Shown here piece by piece: positions 18,113 through 28,586 of a DNA stretch of 53,659 nucleotides. The notes under the pieces were generated by a model. That model worked only from the letters and a program-made list of their open reading frames with translations. It had not been told where the DNA came from and did no database searches. Source of the DNA: Prochlorococcus marinus bv. HNLC1 (lineage in GTDB: Bacteria > Cyanobacteriota > Cyanobacteriia > PCC-6307 > Cyanobiaceae); the NCBI GenBank assembly GCA_000218705.1, contig GL947594.1:1130961-1184619 (forward strand), given 5' to 3'. Position 1 is the stretch's first letter. The number at the start of each line of letters is the position of its first letter. A program made the position numbers and the translations under genes.

Positions 18113-18838
18113 GTGAAATTACCTCAACAATATCTTTTAAGTGATTTATTAAGTCATAATGTTCGAAAGAATATGACATTATCTTATGGTGTAGGTGAAA
18201 CTGTATGGATGCATCCTCCTGTTCATAGAATACTTGGTTGGTCCTCAAAACCTTCAAATTTAAATCTAAGAAGGAATGTTTGGAGATTAAATCAAGTAAG
18301 GCAAATTGTTGATAGTGATATTTTTGTAAAAGGTGAACCAGCAATATCAGATTTGAATACATTAAATAGATTCCCTAATCTTTTATTTGCAAATTTAATT
18401 AATAAGAATGGTGTGAAAATTGGTTCGATAGCTGATTTTATTTTTGATTTTAAAACAGGTAATATTTTAAATTATCTCATTTCTAGGTCTAATCCTCGCA
18501 TTCCTGGATCTAGTCGATGGAAATTAAATATTCAAAGTATTTCTGATCAGCAACCTGGCTTAGTCTTTTGCTGTGAAGAATCTCTTGATGATTTTGTTTT
18601 AGTAAAATCAAGTATTAAAAATGAATTTTTTAAAAAAGGAAAAAACTTTTTTAATAAATTTGATGATATTAAAAGTATTGCAACTAATAAGTTAGAAGAT
18701 TGGTTAGAAGAGGATGATGTTTATGGCAGAAAGATTTTTTCAGAAGATGATCAATTATTAAATGAAAATAATAAAAGCAATTCAGATGCTAATAATGCAA
18801 ATTACTCTAATAATAGAGACAATGATCCTTGGATTTGA
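18113..18838 (+). CDS. PRC-barrel-like conserved cyanobacterial protein
   Basis: 241 aa starting with GTG one base after dnaN. Residues about 5-80 are MKLPQQYLLSDLLSHNV... with a WMHPPVHRILGW motif; a second region (FANLINKNGVKIGSIADFIFDFKTGNILNYLIS) has the G-x-K-I-G-x-I-x-D-x-x-F-D pattern of PRC-barrel domains, which bind RNA or photosynthetic proteins in other systems. The C-terminus is acidic and Asn/Ser-rich and ends DNDPWI. The dnaN-this gene-purL order is conserved in Prochlorococcus; function is not known to me. Confidence 0.85.
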   Translation: MKLPQQYLLSDLLSHNVRKNMTLSYGVGETVWMHPPVHRILGWSSKPSNLNLRRNVWRLNQVRQIVDSDIFVKGEPAISDLNTLNRFPNLLFANLINKNGVKIGSIADFIFDFKTGNILNYLISRSNPRIPGSSRWKLNIQSISDQQPGLVFCCEESLDDFVLVKSSIKNEFFKKGKNFFNKFDDIKSIATNKLEDWLEEDDVYGRKIFSEDDQLLNENNKSNSDANNANYSNNRDNDPWI

Positions 18839-18841
18839 ATA

Positions 18842-21184
18842 ATGGTAAATTCTTCAGATATGAATTCATATGATGTCTCGCAGGCTCTCAAAACTGAAAA
18901 TTTAACAAATAATGATTATCAAGAAATTTGTGCAAGATTAGGAAGAGAACCAAATAGAACTGAACTTGGAATGTTTGGTGTTATGTGGTCTGAGCATTGC
19001 TGTTATAGGAATTCAAAACCTTTACTCGCTAAGTTTCCTGTTGAAGGTGAGTTTGTTCTTATTGGTCCAGGTGAAAATGCAGGCGTTATTGATGTTGGTC
19101 GTAATCAAAAACTAGTTTTTAAAATTGAAAGTCATAATCATCCTTCTGCTATAGAACCTTTTCAAGGTGCAGCAACTGGTGTTGGAGGCATTTTAAGAGA
19201 TATATTTACTATGGGTGCTAGACCTATAGCAGTTTTGAATTCTTTAAGATTTGGAAAAATTGATAAGCCTTCTAATTTATCTTTATTAAAAGGAGTTGTT
19301 TCAGGAATCTCTCATTATGGTAATTGTGTTGGAGTTCCTACTGTCGGTGGTGAAATAAATTTTGATGAAAGTTATTCTGGTAATCCTCTTGTTAATGTAA
19401 TGGCTTTAGGCTTACTAGAAACAGATGAAATAGTATGTTCAGGAGCAAAAAATATTGGTGCTCCTGTACTATATGTGGGAAATACAACGGGAAGAGATGG
19501 TGTTGGAGGAGCAAGTTTTGCTAGTTCTGAATTAACATCCTCTTCATTAGATGATAGACCCGCTGTTCAAGTAGGTGATCCTTTTATAGAAAAGAGTTTA
19601 ATTGAGGCATGTTTAGGTGCTTTTAAAACAGGGGATGTTATAGCTGCTCAAGATATGGGGGCTGCTGGTATTACTTGTAGTAGTGCAGAAATGGCTGCTA
19701 ATGGAGGTTTAGGTATTAGTGTTGATTTAGATTTAGTACCATCAAGAGAACAAAATATGACTGCTTATCAATATTTACTTTCTGAGTCTCAAGAAAGAAT
19801 GTTGTTAGTAGTTAAAGAGGATAAGCTTAATACTCTTGTTAATGAATTTCATAAATGGGGTTTATATGCCTGTGTTATTGGAAAAGTTATAAAGGATAAA
19901 GAGGTTATAATTTCTCATAAAAAGCAAGTTGTCGCAAAAATTCCAACAACAGCTTTATCTGATAAAACTCCTGTTAATTATCATAAAGTTTTAAATGAGA
20001 CGCCTAATTATTTATTAAATAAATGGAAGTGGAGTGAAAATGAATTACCTAAAGAGAAAAAAAATACTATATATTCATTAAAATTTAAAAAAGAATTTTC
20101 TTGGTCAGAGGTTATTTTACTTTTGTTATCTAATCCTTCAATAGCTTCAAAAAAATGGGTCTTTCAACAGTATGATTATCAAGTTCAGCTTAATACTATA
20201 TTTAAACCGGGACAGTCTGATGCTGCAGTTATAAGATTAAGAGATCAAAATGATAAGACAAATAAGATAAATCATGAATATTCTGGAATAGCTGCGTCAG
20301 TTGATTGTAATAATAGATGGGTTTCTTTGGACCCTTTAAGAGGTAGTATTGCTGCAGTTGCTGAATCAGCAAGAAATGTAAGTTGTGTAGGTGCTTTGCC
20401 AGTAGCAATTACAAATAATTTAAATTTTGCATCACCTGAGACAGAAATAGGTTATTGGCAGTTATCTACTGCTTGCGAGGGTATTTCGATCGCATGTGAA
20501 GCCTTAGAAACTCCAGTAACGGGAGGAAATGTTTCTTTATATAATGAATCTATAGATGATGAAGGAAATAAAAAACCAATTCAACCAACACCAGTTATTG
20601 GAATGGTTGGTGTTTTAGATAATGTAAAACAAGCAGTTTCATCAGGATGGAAAAATATTAATGATGAGATATGGATTATTGGATCAAGAGATTCAGGTTT
20701 AACTTTAGGAGCGACTTCTTATCTAGAGTATTTCCATGGACAAGTTACAGGTAGGCCTCCTAGTTTAAATTTGATAGATGAAAAATTATGTCAATTGTTT
20801 ATCAGAAATGGGATTTTAAATAATCTAATCATATCTAGTCATGATATTAGTGATGGTGGTTTAGCCATTGCATTAGCAGAAGCTTGTATTTTGTCAGACA
20901 AAGGTGCTTCAATAAATCTTATAGCTGATGAGAGAATAGATAGTCTTCTTTTTAGTGAAGGTGGATCAAGAATTATTTTTTCAATATCACATATGAAAAA
21001 AAATGAATGGCTTAAATTTGTTTCTGAAGAAAGTAAAAACTTTACAGATAGTATTTACGTAACAAAAATTGGAACTGTTTTACAAGATACATTAAAAATA
21101 AAAATATCAGACAATATTATTTGTGATTTAAAAATTAGCACATTAGCTGATAAATTTAATAATGGTTTATCAAATAATTTTTAA
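18842..21184 (+). CDS. purL: Phosphoribosylformylglycinamidine synthase II
   Basis: 780 aa, the short PurL type that works with separate PurS and PurQ (not in the window). Converts FGAR to FGAM in purine synthesis. Key segments: MWSEHCCYRNSKPLL, the ATP/metal region FKIESHNHPSAIEPFQGAATGVGG, and SSHDISDGGLAIALAEAC near the C-terminus, with two AIRS-related repeats. Intact. It precedes purF, the first enzyme of the pathway, by 40 nt. Confidence 0.98.
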   Translation: MVNSSDMNSYDVSQALKTENLTNNDYQEICARLGREPNRTELGMFGVMWSEHCCYRNSKPLLAKFPVEGEFVLIGPGENAGVIDVGRNQKLVFKIESHNHPSAIEPFQGAATGVGGILRDIFTMGARPIAVLNSLRFGKIDKPSNLSLLKGVVSGISHYGNCVGVPTVGGEINFDESYSGNPLVNVMALGLLETDEIVCSGAKNIGAPVLYVGNTTGRDGVGGASFASSELTSSSLDDRPAVQVGDPFIEKSLIEACLGAFKTGDVIAAQDMGAAGITCSSAEMAANGGLGISVDLDLVPSREQNMTAYQYLLSESQERMLLVVKEDKLNTLVNEFHKWGLYACVIGKVIKDKEVIISHKKQVVAKIPTTALSDKTPVNYHKVLNETPNYLLNKWKWSENELPKEKKNTIYSLKFKKEFSWSEVILLLLSNPSIASKKWVFQQYDYQVQLNTIFKPGQSDAAVIRLRDQNDKTNKINHEYSGIAASVDCNNRWVSLDPLRGSIAAVAESARNVSCVGALPVAITNNLNFASPETEIGYWQLSTACEGISIACEALETPVTGGNVSLYNESIDDEGNKKPIQPTPVIGMVGVLDNVKQAVSSGWKNINDEIWIIGSRDSGLTLGATSYLEYFHGQVTGRPPSLNLIDEKLCQLFIRNGILNNLIISSHDISDGGLAIALAEACILSDKGASINLIADERIDSLLFSEGGSRIIFSISHMKKNEWLKFVSEESKNFTDSIYVTKIGTVLQDTLKIKISDNIICDLKISTLADKFNNGLSNNF

Positions 21185-21224
21185 TAATGAATGAAATTTA
21201 TAAATTTAAATTAAAAAATTAATT

Positions 21225-22683
21225 ATGTGTGGAATTGTAGGAATCGTTTCTTCAGAAGATGTAAATCAGCAAATATACGATAGTCTTTTACTTCTTCAGC
21301 ATAGAGGTCAAGATTCAACTGGAATTGCTACCATGGATAATTCTATGTTTCATATTTATAAAGCAAAAGGTCAAGTTAGTACTGCTTATAGAACAAGAGA
21401 CATGAGAAATCTTATTGGTAAGATTGGATTAGGTCATGTGAGATATGCTACAAAAGGTTCTGCTGAAAGTATTGAGGAAGCTCAACCATTTTACGTAAAT
21501 GCACCTTACGGAATAGTTTTAATTCATAATGGAAATCTTACTAATACAAGAGAATTAGAAAAACAATTATTTAATGTCGATAGACGTCATACAAATTCAT
21601 CTAGCGATACAGAAATGTTATTAAATGTTTTAGCTACTGAATTGCAATCTCAAGTACAAAATCAAGAATTAGATCCTAATCATATTTTTAAAGCAGTCAG
21701 GTCTTTACATAAAAGAATTCAAGGATCATATGCTGCAATTTCATTAATTTCTGGTCATGGAATATTAGCATTTAGAGATCCTTTTGGTATAAGACCTTTG
21801 GTAATTGGTAAAAGAGTATCTGAAGAAAATAAAGAGGAATGGATGATTGCAAGTGAATCTTTGGTTTTAGAAAATAATGACTATAAAATTGAAAGAGATG
21901 TTAAACCTGGTGAAGCTATATTTATAAGTGATCAAGGAGAGTTTTTTTCGCAGCAATGTTCAGATAATCCTAAATTATTTCCTTGCTCATTCGAGTATGT
22001 TTATTTAGCTAGACCAGATTCAATAATGAATGGTATCTCTGTGTATAAAGCGAGATTAAAGATGGGTGATTTTTTAGCAGAAACAATTAAAAAAACAATA
22101 AAAAGTGGTGATGTTGACGTTGTGATGCCGATTCCTGATTCCTCTAGGCCTGCAGCTATGCAAGTCGCTCGTCAATTAGCAATCGAATATAGAGAGGGTT
22201 TCTTCAAAAATAGATATGTAGGCAGAACGTTCATAATGCCTGGGCAACAAAAAAGAAAGCAATCAGTCAGGCAAAAACTTAATGCAATGAGTACAGAATT
22301 TAAAAATAAAAATGTATTAATAGTAGATGATTCAATTGTGCGAGGTACTACTTCTAAAGAAATTGTTCAGATGGCAAAAGATGCGGGCGCAAATAAAGTA
22401 TTTTTCACCTCTGCAGCACCCCCAGTTCGTTATCCTCATGTTTATGGTATTAATATGCCAACTCGTGGTGAATTAATAGCTCATAATAGATCGATAAGTC
22501 AAATAGCTGAAAAGATTAGAAATTGATAATTTAGTGTATCAAAGTGTAGAAAATTTAAAAAAATCAATTATTGAAGGTTCGTCAATTAAAGATTTAGATA
22601 TGTGCTGCTTTACTGGATCTTATGTAACGGGCAACATTAATGAAGAGTATTTAGATTGGATAGAAATGGAGTATAAATCTTAA
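21225..22683 (+). CDS. purF: Amidophosphoribosyltransferase, frame-disrupted near the 3' end
   Basis: Commits PRPP and glutamine to phosphoribosylamine. Met is followed directly by the nucleophile Cys2 (MCGIVGIV) of the class II glutaminase, with LLQHRGQDSTGIA and GHVRYATKGS; the transferase domain has the PRPP loop VLIVDDSIVRGTTS. The open frame stops at 22524-22526, but the usual C-terminus (DNLVYQSVENLKKSIIEGSS...MCCFTGSYVTG...) continues in the next frame to TAA at 22681-22683. An extra base near 22513-22517 explains it; restored length is about 485 aa, normal. The stop overlaps that of the convergent topoisomerase gene. Confidence 0.95.
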
Positions 22684-25126
22684 TCAATTAGGTTGTTTGA
22701 AAAATAAATGTTATTGATATACTCATCATTATCAAAATCTAAAAAATCAATTTGAAATTTTTTAGTATTTATATTAACTTTCAATTTTGAGAAATTAATT
22801 TTTGCTGATCTTTCCTTATTTGTTACTATTTCACAATATTTATTATCCGTAATTATACTAAAAAAATTATCATTTTTAATTTGTAATTTTCTATCTATAA
22901 AACCTAATTTTGAATTGTAAGAATTGTATATTTCATTTTCTTTTAACCTATAAAAAGGTTCCTTTTTTTGTAATTATTACAATTTGATCATCAGTTTTGC
23001 ATTCGCAGCAAGATATTATTTCTTCGCGCGGAAAAAGTTTACTTAAAATGGTTCCTTGAGCTTGTTTAGATACGGGAGCAATATATTTATTGTCTAGTTT
23101 ATATTTAAATATTCTTCCAATTGATGTAAGTATAATTAATATCATATTTTGTTTTGATATAAATGAATTTATTATTTTATTTTCTTTTTTTGTCTTTATA
23201 ACTGTAAAAGCTCTATTTGTTTTAATCATTTCATTATCATATAAAATTTTTTTAAATCGTCCATCTTTGCAGAGAATACATAAATAATTATCTGTATTGC
23301 CATCAAAATTATGAAAATTAATTATTTCGTATGGATTAATATTGCTTAATAATTTACTATCTAATTTATAATCAGAATTTAGATATCTTTTCCAGTCAAT
23401 ATTAATAACTTTCCCGGAATATGTTAATGCAAATAGATTTAAATTATTATTAAAGTTACATATGAATTGATATATATTTTTTTTAGTAATCAATTTATTA
23501 TCATTTTCAATTAATTTTTTATAATTATTAATTAATAAATTTTTTACATTAAATTTGTTATCAATTGAAATTTTTGTTTTATTATTAATCAATTCGTCAA
23601 GAATTTGTTTATTAATAACTTTATTTTCATCATCTAGATTAATATTTTTAATTATTTTTGTAGATCTTTTTGTATTATATTTATCCTTTAAGCTTATTAA
23701 TTCATCTTCTAAGAATATTTAATAATACTGTTCTTTGATTTAATATTTTATCAAGTGATTCTTTTTTAACTTTTAAATCTATAATATTTTGATCTATTTG
23801 GATTCTTTCTAGGTTAGTTAATTTTTTTATAGGCATACTGAGAACTGCATTACTTTGTTTACTTGTTAAGTTAAGTTTTTGTTCTAATAAAGATTTGGCT
23901 TCAATAGTATTTTCAGAGTTTTGAACTATTTCAATGATTCTTTTTATATTTTTAACTGCCAAAGCAAAACCTTGTAGTATTTCTAATTTTTCTTTTGTTA
24001 ATTCTAAAAAATGTTTTGTTCTTTTTAAAACAGTTATTTCTCTGAATTCTAAAAATTGTTTTAAATATTCTTTTAAAGAGAGCTGAACTGGTTTTCCATT
24101 GATTAAAGCTAAAAATATAGCTCCAAAATTAGTTTGTAATGATGTTTTCTTGTATAGGTCAGATATAACTAAATCGCTATTTATGTTTTTTTTGAGTTCT
24201 ATTATTATTCTCATACCGTCTCTATCGCTTTCGTCGCGGATATCTGAAATACCATTTATTTTTCCAGTATTTACTAGATCAGCTAACTTTTCAATCCAAG
24301 CTGCTTTGTTGATTTGGTAAGGAAGTTCGGTAACAACAAGTGCATTTCTTTTATGCTTACCTTTCCCATTATTAATTTCTTCCTGATGTATAACTCCTCT
24401 AATTGTTAGTGATCCTCTTCCGGTTTTGTATATATCTTTGATATTGTCTGAATAAATTAATTCACCTCCTGTAGGAAAATCTGGGCCTTTAACTATTGAA
24501 ATTAACTTTGAGTCGTTAATTTCAGGATTTTTAATAAGTTGAACTAATGCATCTATAATTTCTCCTAAGTTATGAGGAGGAATATTTGTCGCCATTCCTA
24601 CTGCAATTCCAGAAGAGCCATTTAGCAATAAGAAAGGTAATTGAGCTGGCAGAACATCAGGTTCTTTTTGTGAACCATCAAAATTATCAGAGTAAGTAAC
24701 TGTTTCTGATTCAATTTCTTTTAGTAATGCTTCATTAGCTATCGGAGCTAGTCTTGTTTCTGTATATCTCATAGCAGCAGGTGGGTCATCATCAACTGAT
24801 CCGAAATTTCCATGGCCATGAAGAGTTGGATATTTTGTTGAGAAATTTTGTACTAATCTAACTAAAGCGTCATATACTGCTTGGTCTCCATGTGGATGGT
24901 ATTTTCCTAAAACATCTCCAACAACTCTTGCGCATTTTCTGAAAGGCCTGTCAGGAGTTAAGCCGAGCTCATGCATAGCGAAAAGAATTCTTCTCTGTAC
25001 TGGCTTGAGGCCGTCTCTTGCGTCTGGAAGAGCCCGACCAACTATTACACTCATTGCATATTCCAGATATGAGCGTTGCATCTCTTGATGCAGAGATATA
25101 GATATGAATTTTTCCTTAGCCATCAA
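22680..25126 (-). CDS. DNA gyrase/topoisomerase IV subunit A, frame-disrupted twice
   Basis: Cuts and rejoins DNA in a type II topoisomerase. The N-terminal 474 residues (23702-25126) contain [20 protein letters not shown], the helix-turn-helix around [16 protein letters not shown] and the catalytic Tyr121 in PAAMRYTE. The tower and coiled coil follow, then a beta-propeller-like C-terminal domain (22948-23701, in a second frame). An extra T in a T5 run (minus strand, 22952-22956) shifts the last 88 residues. Corrected length is about 815 aa. A degenerate gyrA-box-like KQAQGT occurs in the propeller, so gyrA versus parC cannot be settled here; cyanobacteria carry two such genes. Confidence 0.93.
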
Positions 25127-25209
25127 TTAGGAAAATTGAGTAATTCTTAAAATAACTAAGTTTACATTAGTAGGAAAAAAAATATTTTCCAGTAGAAATG
25201 TTAATAAAT

Positions 25210-26069
25210 CTAATTTTTATATAAATTTGCAATAGAAATATCTTTTTTCAATTCTTCTAATTTAAAAAGTTCTTCAGTTGCTTTTTGTAACTTTTCTCCC
25301 CAGAGTTGCTCTTCTCTAAATTCAAAAGATGCGTAATTTGGGTTTTTTTGTAAAGCTTCTTTTACAAGTAATATAGACTTTTTTTTATTTGTGTCTTTTA
25401 ATGATACGCCTAAAGCAAGCATTGATTCAGCATTTTTTTTAATTTCTATTGCTTTTGTAAAATTATTAATAGCCAAAAGAATTGCGTCCTGCTCAAAATA
25501 TATCAAACCTTTGTTGTTAATCGCCTGCCAAAAATTTGCTTTGATTTCAATAATTTTATTGTATTTTGATAAAGCTTTTTTATAATTTTTCTCCATTAGA
25601 AATATATTTCCATATTGAAAGAGAGCGTTTGTGTTTTTAGGTTGTATTTCTAAACCTTGTCTAATGATTTTTTTGCCTTTTGCTTTTTGTTTTGACTTAT
25701 GTATATTGAACCTTCAGCAAAATATAATTCACTGACTAATGGATTGATTAACTTACCTTTTTCAATTGATAAAAGAGCATCATCAAAAAGTTTATTATTG
25801 ATTTGAGCTTCTGCTAAAAGAGCCCAAAGATTTACATCTTCTGGATTTAGTGAGATTGCTAATTTAGCTAACGCTAATCCTTCCTTTAATTGCCCAAAGT
25901 ATAAAAGTTGATATGCATTTTTTCCTATTTCTGATCCATTTAGTTTTAAAAATTTTTTAGAAGGCAAATAATAATAAGGTATAAAAGCATTTGTTTTTTT
26001 TACTTGAAAAATACTTAATCCAATTAATTGTAAAAATATTATTTTAAATATTAAAAGTTTTTTAAACAT
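25210..26069 (-). CDS. TPR-repeat protein with N-terminal signal/anchor, frame-disrupted
   Basis: Begins with a hydrophobic segment (MFKKLLIFKIIFLQLIGLSIFQ) followed by tetratricopeptide repeats, e.g. QLLYFGQLKEGLALAKLAISLNP, LLAEAQINNKLFDDALLSIEKG and KALSKYNKIIEIKANFWQAIN. The frame breaks at an A7 run (minus strand, 25668-25674) where A8 would join KKQKAKKIIRQGLEIQPK to the rest. Full length about 286 aa. TPR proteins are interaction scaffolds, and the N-terminus suggests membrane or lumen location. It lies 6 nt downstream of queG on the same strand. Confidence 0.85.
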
Positions 26070-26075
26070 AATAGA

Positions 26076-27004
26076 TCACTTGTTTTGAATAGAAGCTCTT
26101 ATATTTCGTCTCCACATCCATGGTTTAATTCTTTTAAGTGTAGTTCCTTTTAACTTTTCAGACCATTCATGATCCTTCCATGTCAGTGCATCTATATTGA
26201 GTTCTTGCATCCATTGTTTTGGATTTGCATCAATGGTTTTATTTGTTGGGGTAGATTTATTCCATGGACAAATATCTTGACAAATATCACAACCTGCAAT
26301 CCAGCCGTTAAGATTTTTTGCAATATTAGAAGGTAAATTTAAATCTCTATTTTCTATTGTGTGGTAAGCAATGCATAGTTGAGAATTAATAACAAATGGT
26401 TCAGTAATAGCTTTAGTAGGGCATTTATCTATACATTTTTCACATTGCCCACATTGAGGCTTTGCAGGTTTATCTGCTTCAAATTTTGTATTAAAAATCA
26501 TAAATCCTAAAGAAATCCAAGAGCCATATTCCTTATTTATTAAATTACTATTTTTGCCAATCCAACCTAATCCTGATTCTTCTGCCCATGCTTTTTCAAG
26601 TAATGGAGAGCTATCAACGCAAATTTTCCATTTGCATTCAGGTAATTCAGAATTAATCCACTTACCAATATTTTTTAATTTCTTATTTATTAATTTATGA
26701 TAATCATCGCCTTGGCTAAATTTGGCAATTTTAAAATTATTTCTTTAATACTTTTTTCACTCAAGTAGTTATATCCAACAGCTAAAACACTTTTTGCATC
26801 ATCAAGAAGTAAATTTATGTTTTTTCTTTTTTCAGCTTCCATCCATTTCATCTCGCTATGGAAATTATTTTCTAGCCATCTATCTAAAGCTTTAGTTCTT
26901 AAATTTATTCTAGAACTACCAGGAATATTTGCAATTCCAGCAATTGAAAAGCCTTCATCTATTGCTTTTTTTTTCAGTTTTTTACTTATTTCTTTCGTGT
27001 TCAT
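26076..27004 (-). CDS. queG: Epoxyqueuosine reductase, frame-disrupted
   Basis: Last step of queuosine synthesis in tRNA wobble position 34; a cobalamin and iron-sulfur enzyme. N-terminal part MNTKEISKKLKKKAIDEGFSIAG; a KIAKFSQGDDYHK segment; PLLEKAWAEESGLGWIGKNS; then two 4Fe-4S motifs CGQCEKCIDKCPTKA and CDICQDICPWN. The frame breaks near 26729-26732 (A4 on the minus strand, A5 expected) so the middle 230 bases are read in another frame. Restored length is about 309 aa, normal. The gene cbiD at 49717 belongs to cobalamin synthesis, which fits the cofactor need. Confidence 0.93.
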
Positions 27005-27131
27005 TATTTAATTAATGGAGCCGCAATTTTCAGAATTTTTTTAATTATTAGATAATTTTCATAAATTTTTAGAGGTGATTATCAGAAAAATACTTTAAAT
27101 AATTAGTTAACTTGTTAATTTACTAGTAAAG

Positions 27132-27137
27132 TATAAT
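27132..27137 (+). promoter_or_regulatory. Possible -10 box upstream of the DUF502 gene
   Basis: A perfect TATAAT lies 21 nt before the TTG start, inside the 153-nt gap that separates this operon from the divergent queG gene. A weak TTGTTA at 27112-27117 is only 14 nt further upstream, too close for a normal -35. Confidence 0.4.
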
Positions 27138-27157
27138 CATATTATACGAATTTTATT

Positions 27158-27892
27158 TTGGTTCAATCTACTCCTAAACAAGATTCGAACTTAGCTTCTA
27201 GGCTTCAACAGGATCTTAAAAATGATCTTATTGCTGGATTGTTGGTTGTTATACCTTTAGCAACTACTATCTGGTTATCATCTGTTGTCAGTAAATTTGT
27301 TTTAACTTTAGTAACATCTATACCAAAACAACTTAATCCATTTATTACGTTAAATCCTCTTTTGCAAGATTTAATAAATTTAAGTTTAGGTTTAACTGTT
27401 CCGCTTTTAGCAATATTGCTTATAGGTTTAATGGCAAGAAATTTTGTAGGTAGATGGTTATTAGAGTTTGGAGAGGGCACTTTATCAAAAATACCTGTAG
27501 CAGGTTCAGTATATAAGACTTTAAAACAATTATTAGAAACTTTTTTAAGAGATAATTCAAAAAGATTTAGAAGAGTTGTATTAGTTGAGTATCCTAGGGA
27601 GGGATTATTTAGCGTTGGATTTGTCACTGGAGTAGTTGGACCTTCTCTTCAACCAGAATTAGAACAAAAATTATTGAGTGTTTTTATACCTACAGCTCCA
27701 AATCCTACGACTGGTTGGTATACATTAGTGCCTGAAACATCTGTTAAAGATTTGAATATTTCTGTAGAGGATGCATTTAGAACAATTATTTCAGCAGGGA
27801 TAGTCAATCCTGATGAAAAGAATAGTTCTAGTAATCCAACTTTTTCTAAATTATTTTCTCAGTTTAGAGCAGCTACTAATACTTCTAATTAA
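27158..27892 (+). CDS. DUF502-family membrane protein
   Basis: 244 aa starting with TTG (MVQSTPKQDSNLASRLQQDLKNDLIAG). Two membrane segments: IAGLLVVIPLATTIWLSSVVSKFV and LGLTVPLLAILLIGLMAR, followed by a soluble domain with SKIPVAGSVYKTLKQLLETF and LVEYPREGLFSVGFVTG, characteristic of DUF502. A TATAAT hexamer is at 27132-27137. It precedes nusB by 7 nt. Plants have homologues (COV/LCV-like); the function in cyanobacteria is unknown. Confidence 0.9.
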   Translation: MVQSTPKQDSNLASRLQQDLKNDLIAGLLVVIPLATTIWLSSVVSKFVLTLVTSIPKQLNPFITLNPLLQDLINLSLGLTVPLLAILLIGLMARNFVGRWLLEFGEGTLSKIPVAGSVYKTLKQLLETFLRDNSKRFRRVVLVEYPREGLFSVGFVTGVVGPSLQPELEQKLLSVFIPTAPNPTTGWYTLVPETSVKDLNISVEDAFRTIISAGIVNPDEKNSSSNPTFSKLFSQFRAATNTSN

Positions 27893-27899
27893 TAAATTT

Positions 27900-28535
27900 A
27901 TGGATAATAGATCTCTCTCAAGAGAGCTGTCACTAATATCACTTGGCCTTATAAACGATAATATAGACCAACAAAATTTTGATATTGATAGTATTAATAT
28001 AGAAAGTATTTTTGACTCTGCAATTGAATTAATGATTAATCATTGCCGAGAAGAATTAGCTGAATGTCAAGATAATTTAGAGAAGACATATAGTAAAATC
28101 TTAGAAAGTGAATTGTCTGAAATTAAAAATGCACTTTTTGAGAAATCAAGAAATGAGATAAAAGAAACTGTTTCTCATATTGAAATAGTAATGAATACTT
28201 TGTCAGATATTTTAGATTTTCCTAAATTAATTGCAATTAGTGATCATATAGAAGTAAGAAATGATATTAAAAATAGAATTTCAAAAGTTTTAAAAAATAT
28301 TTTTCATATTGATAGCAAAATTGATAATGTTATGGAGGGTTGGAGATTTAAAAGATTACCAAGGATAGATAGAGATATTCTTCGTTTGGCTTTTGTTGAT
28401 ATTGAATATTTAAATATTCCTGTGTCAGTTGCTTGTAATGAGGCAGTCAATTTAGCGAATAAATATAGCGATAAACAAGGTAGAAAGATGATAAATGGGA
28501 TTTTAAGAAGATTGCAAAACGAAAAACTTAATTAG
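27900..28535 (+). CDS. nusB: Transcription antitermination factor NusB
   Basis: 211 aa from the ATG at 27900 (MDNRSLSRELSLISLG); the frame is open upstream but inside the DUF502 gene. The C-terminal helical domain has WRFKRLPRIDRDILRLAFVDI and NIPVSVACNEAVNLANKYSDKQGRKMINGILRRL, typical of NusB. The cyanobacterial proteins carry a longer N-terminal region than E. coli NusB (about 140 aa), as here. It acts with NusE/S10 on rRNA antitermination and is followed by ftsY. Confidence 0.95.
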   Translation: MDNRSLSRELSLISLGLINDNIDQQNFDIDSINIESIFDSAIELMINHCREELAECQDNLEKTYSKILESELSEIKNALFEKSRNEIKETVSHIEIVMNTLSDILDFPKLIAISDHIEVRNDIKNRISKVLKNIFHIDSKIDNVMEGWRFKRLPRIDRDILRLAFVDIEYLNIPVSVACNEAVNLANKYSDKQGRKMINGILRRLQNEKLN

Positions 28536-28586
28536 ACATAAACATGAGTTAGATATTTTTATTGTGATTTTGAATATTAATACTTT

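Noticed and set aside
27205..27627. Open frame on the minus strand antisense to DUF502
   Set aside because: Shadow of the plus-strand gene, no domain pattern and no ribosome site.
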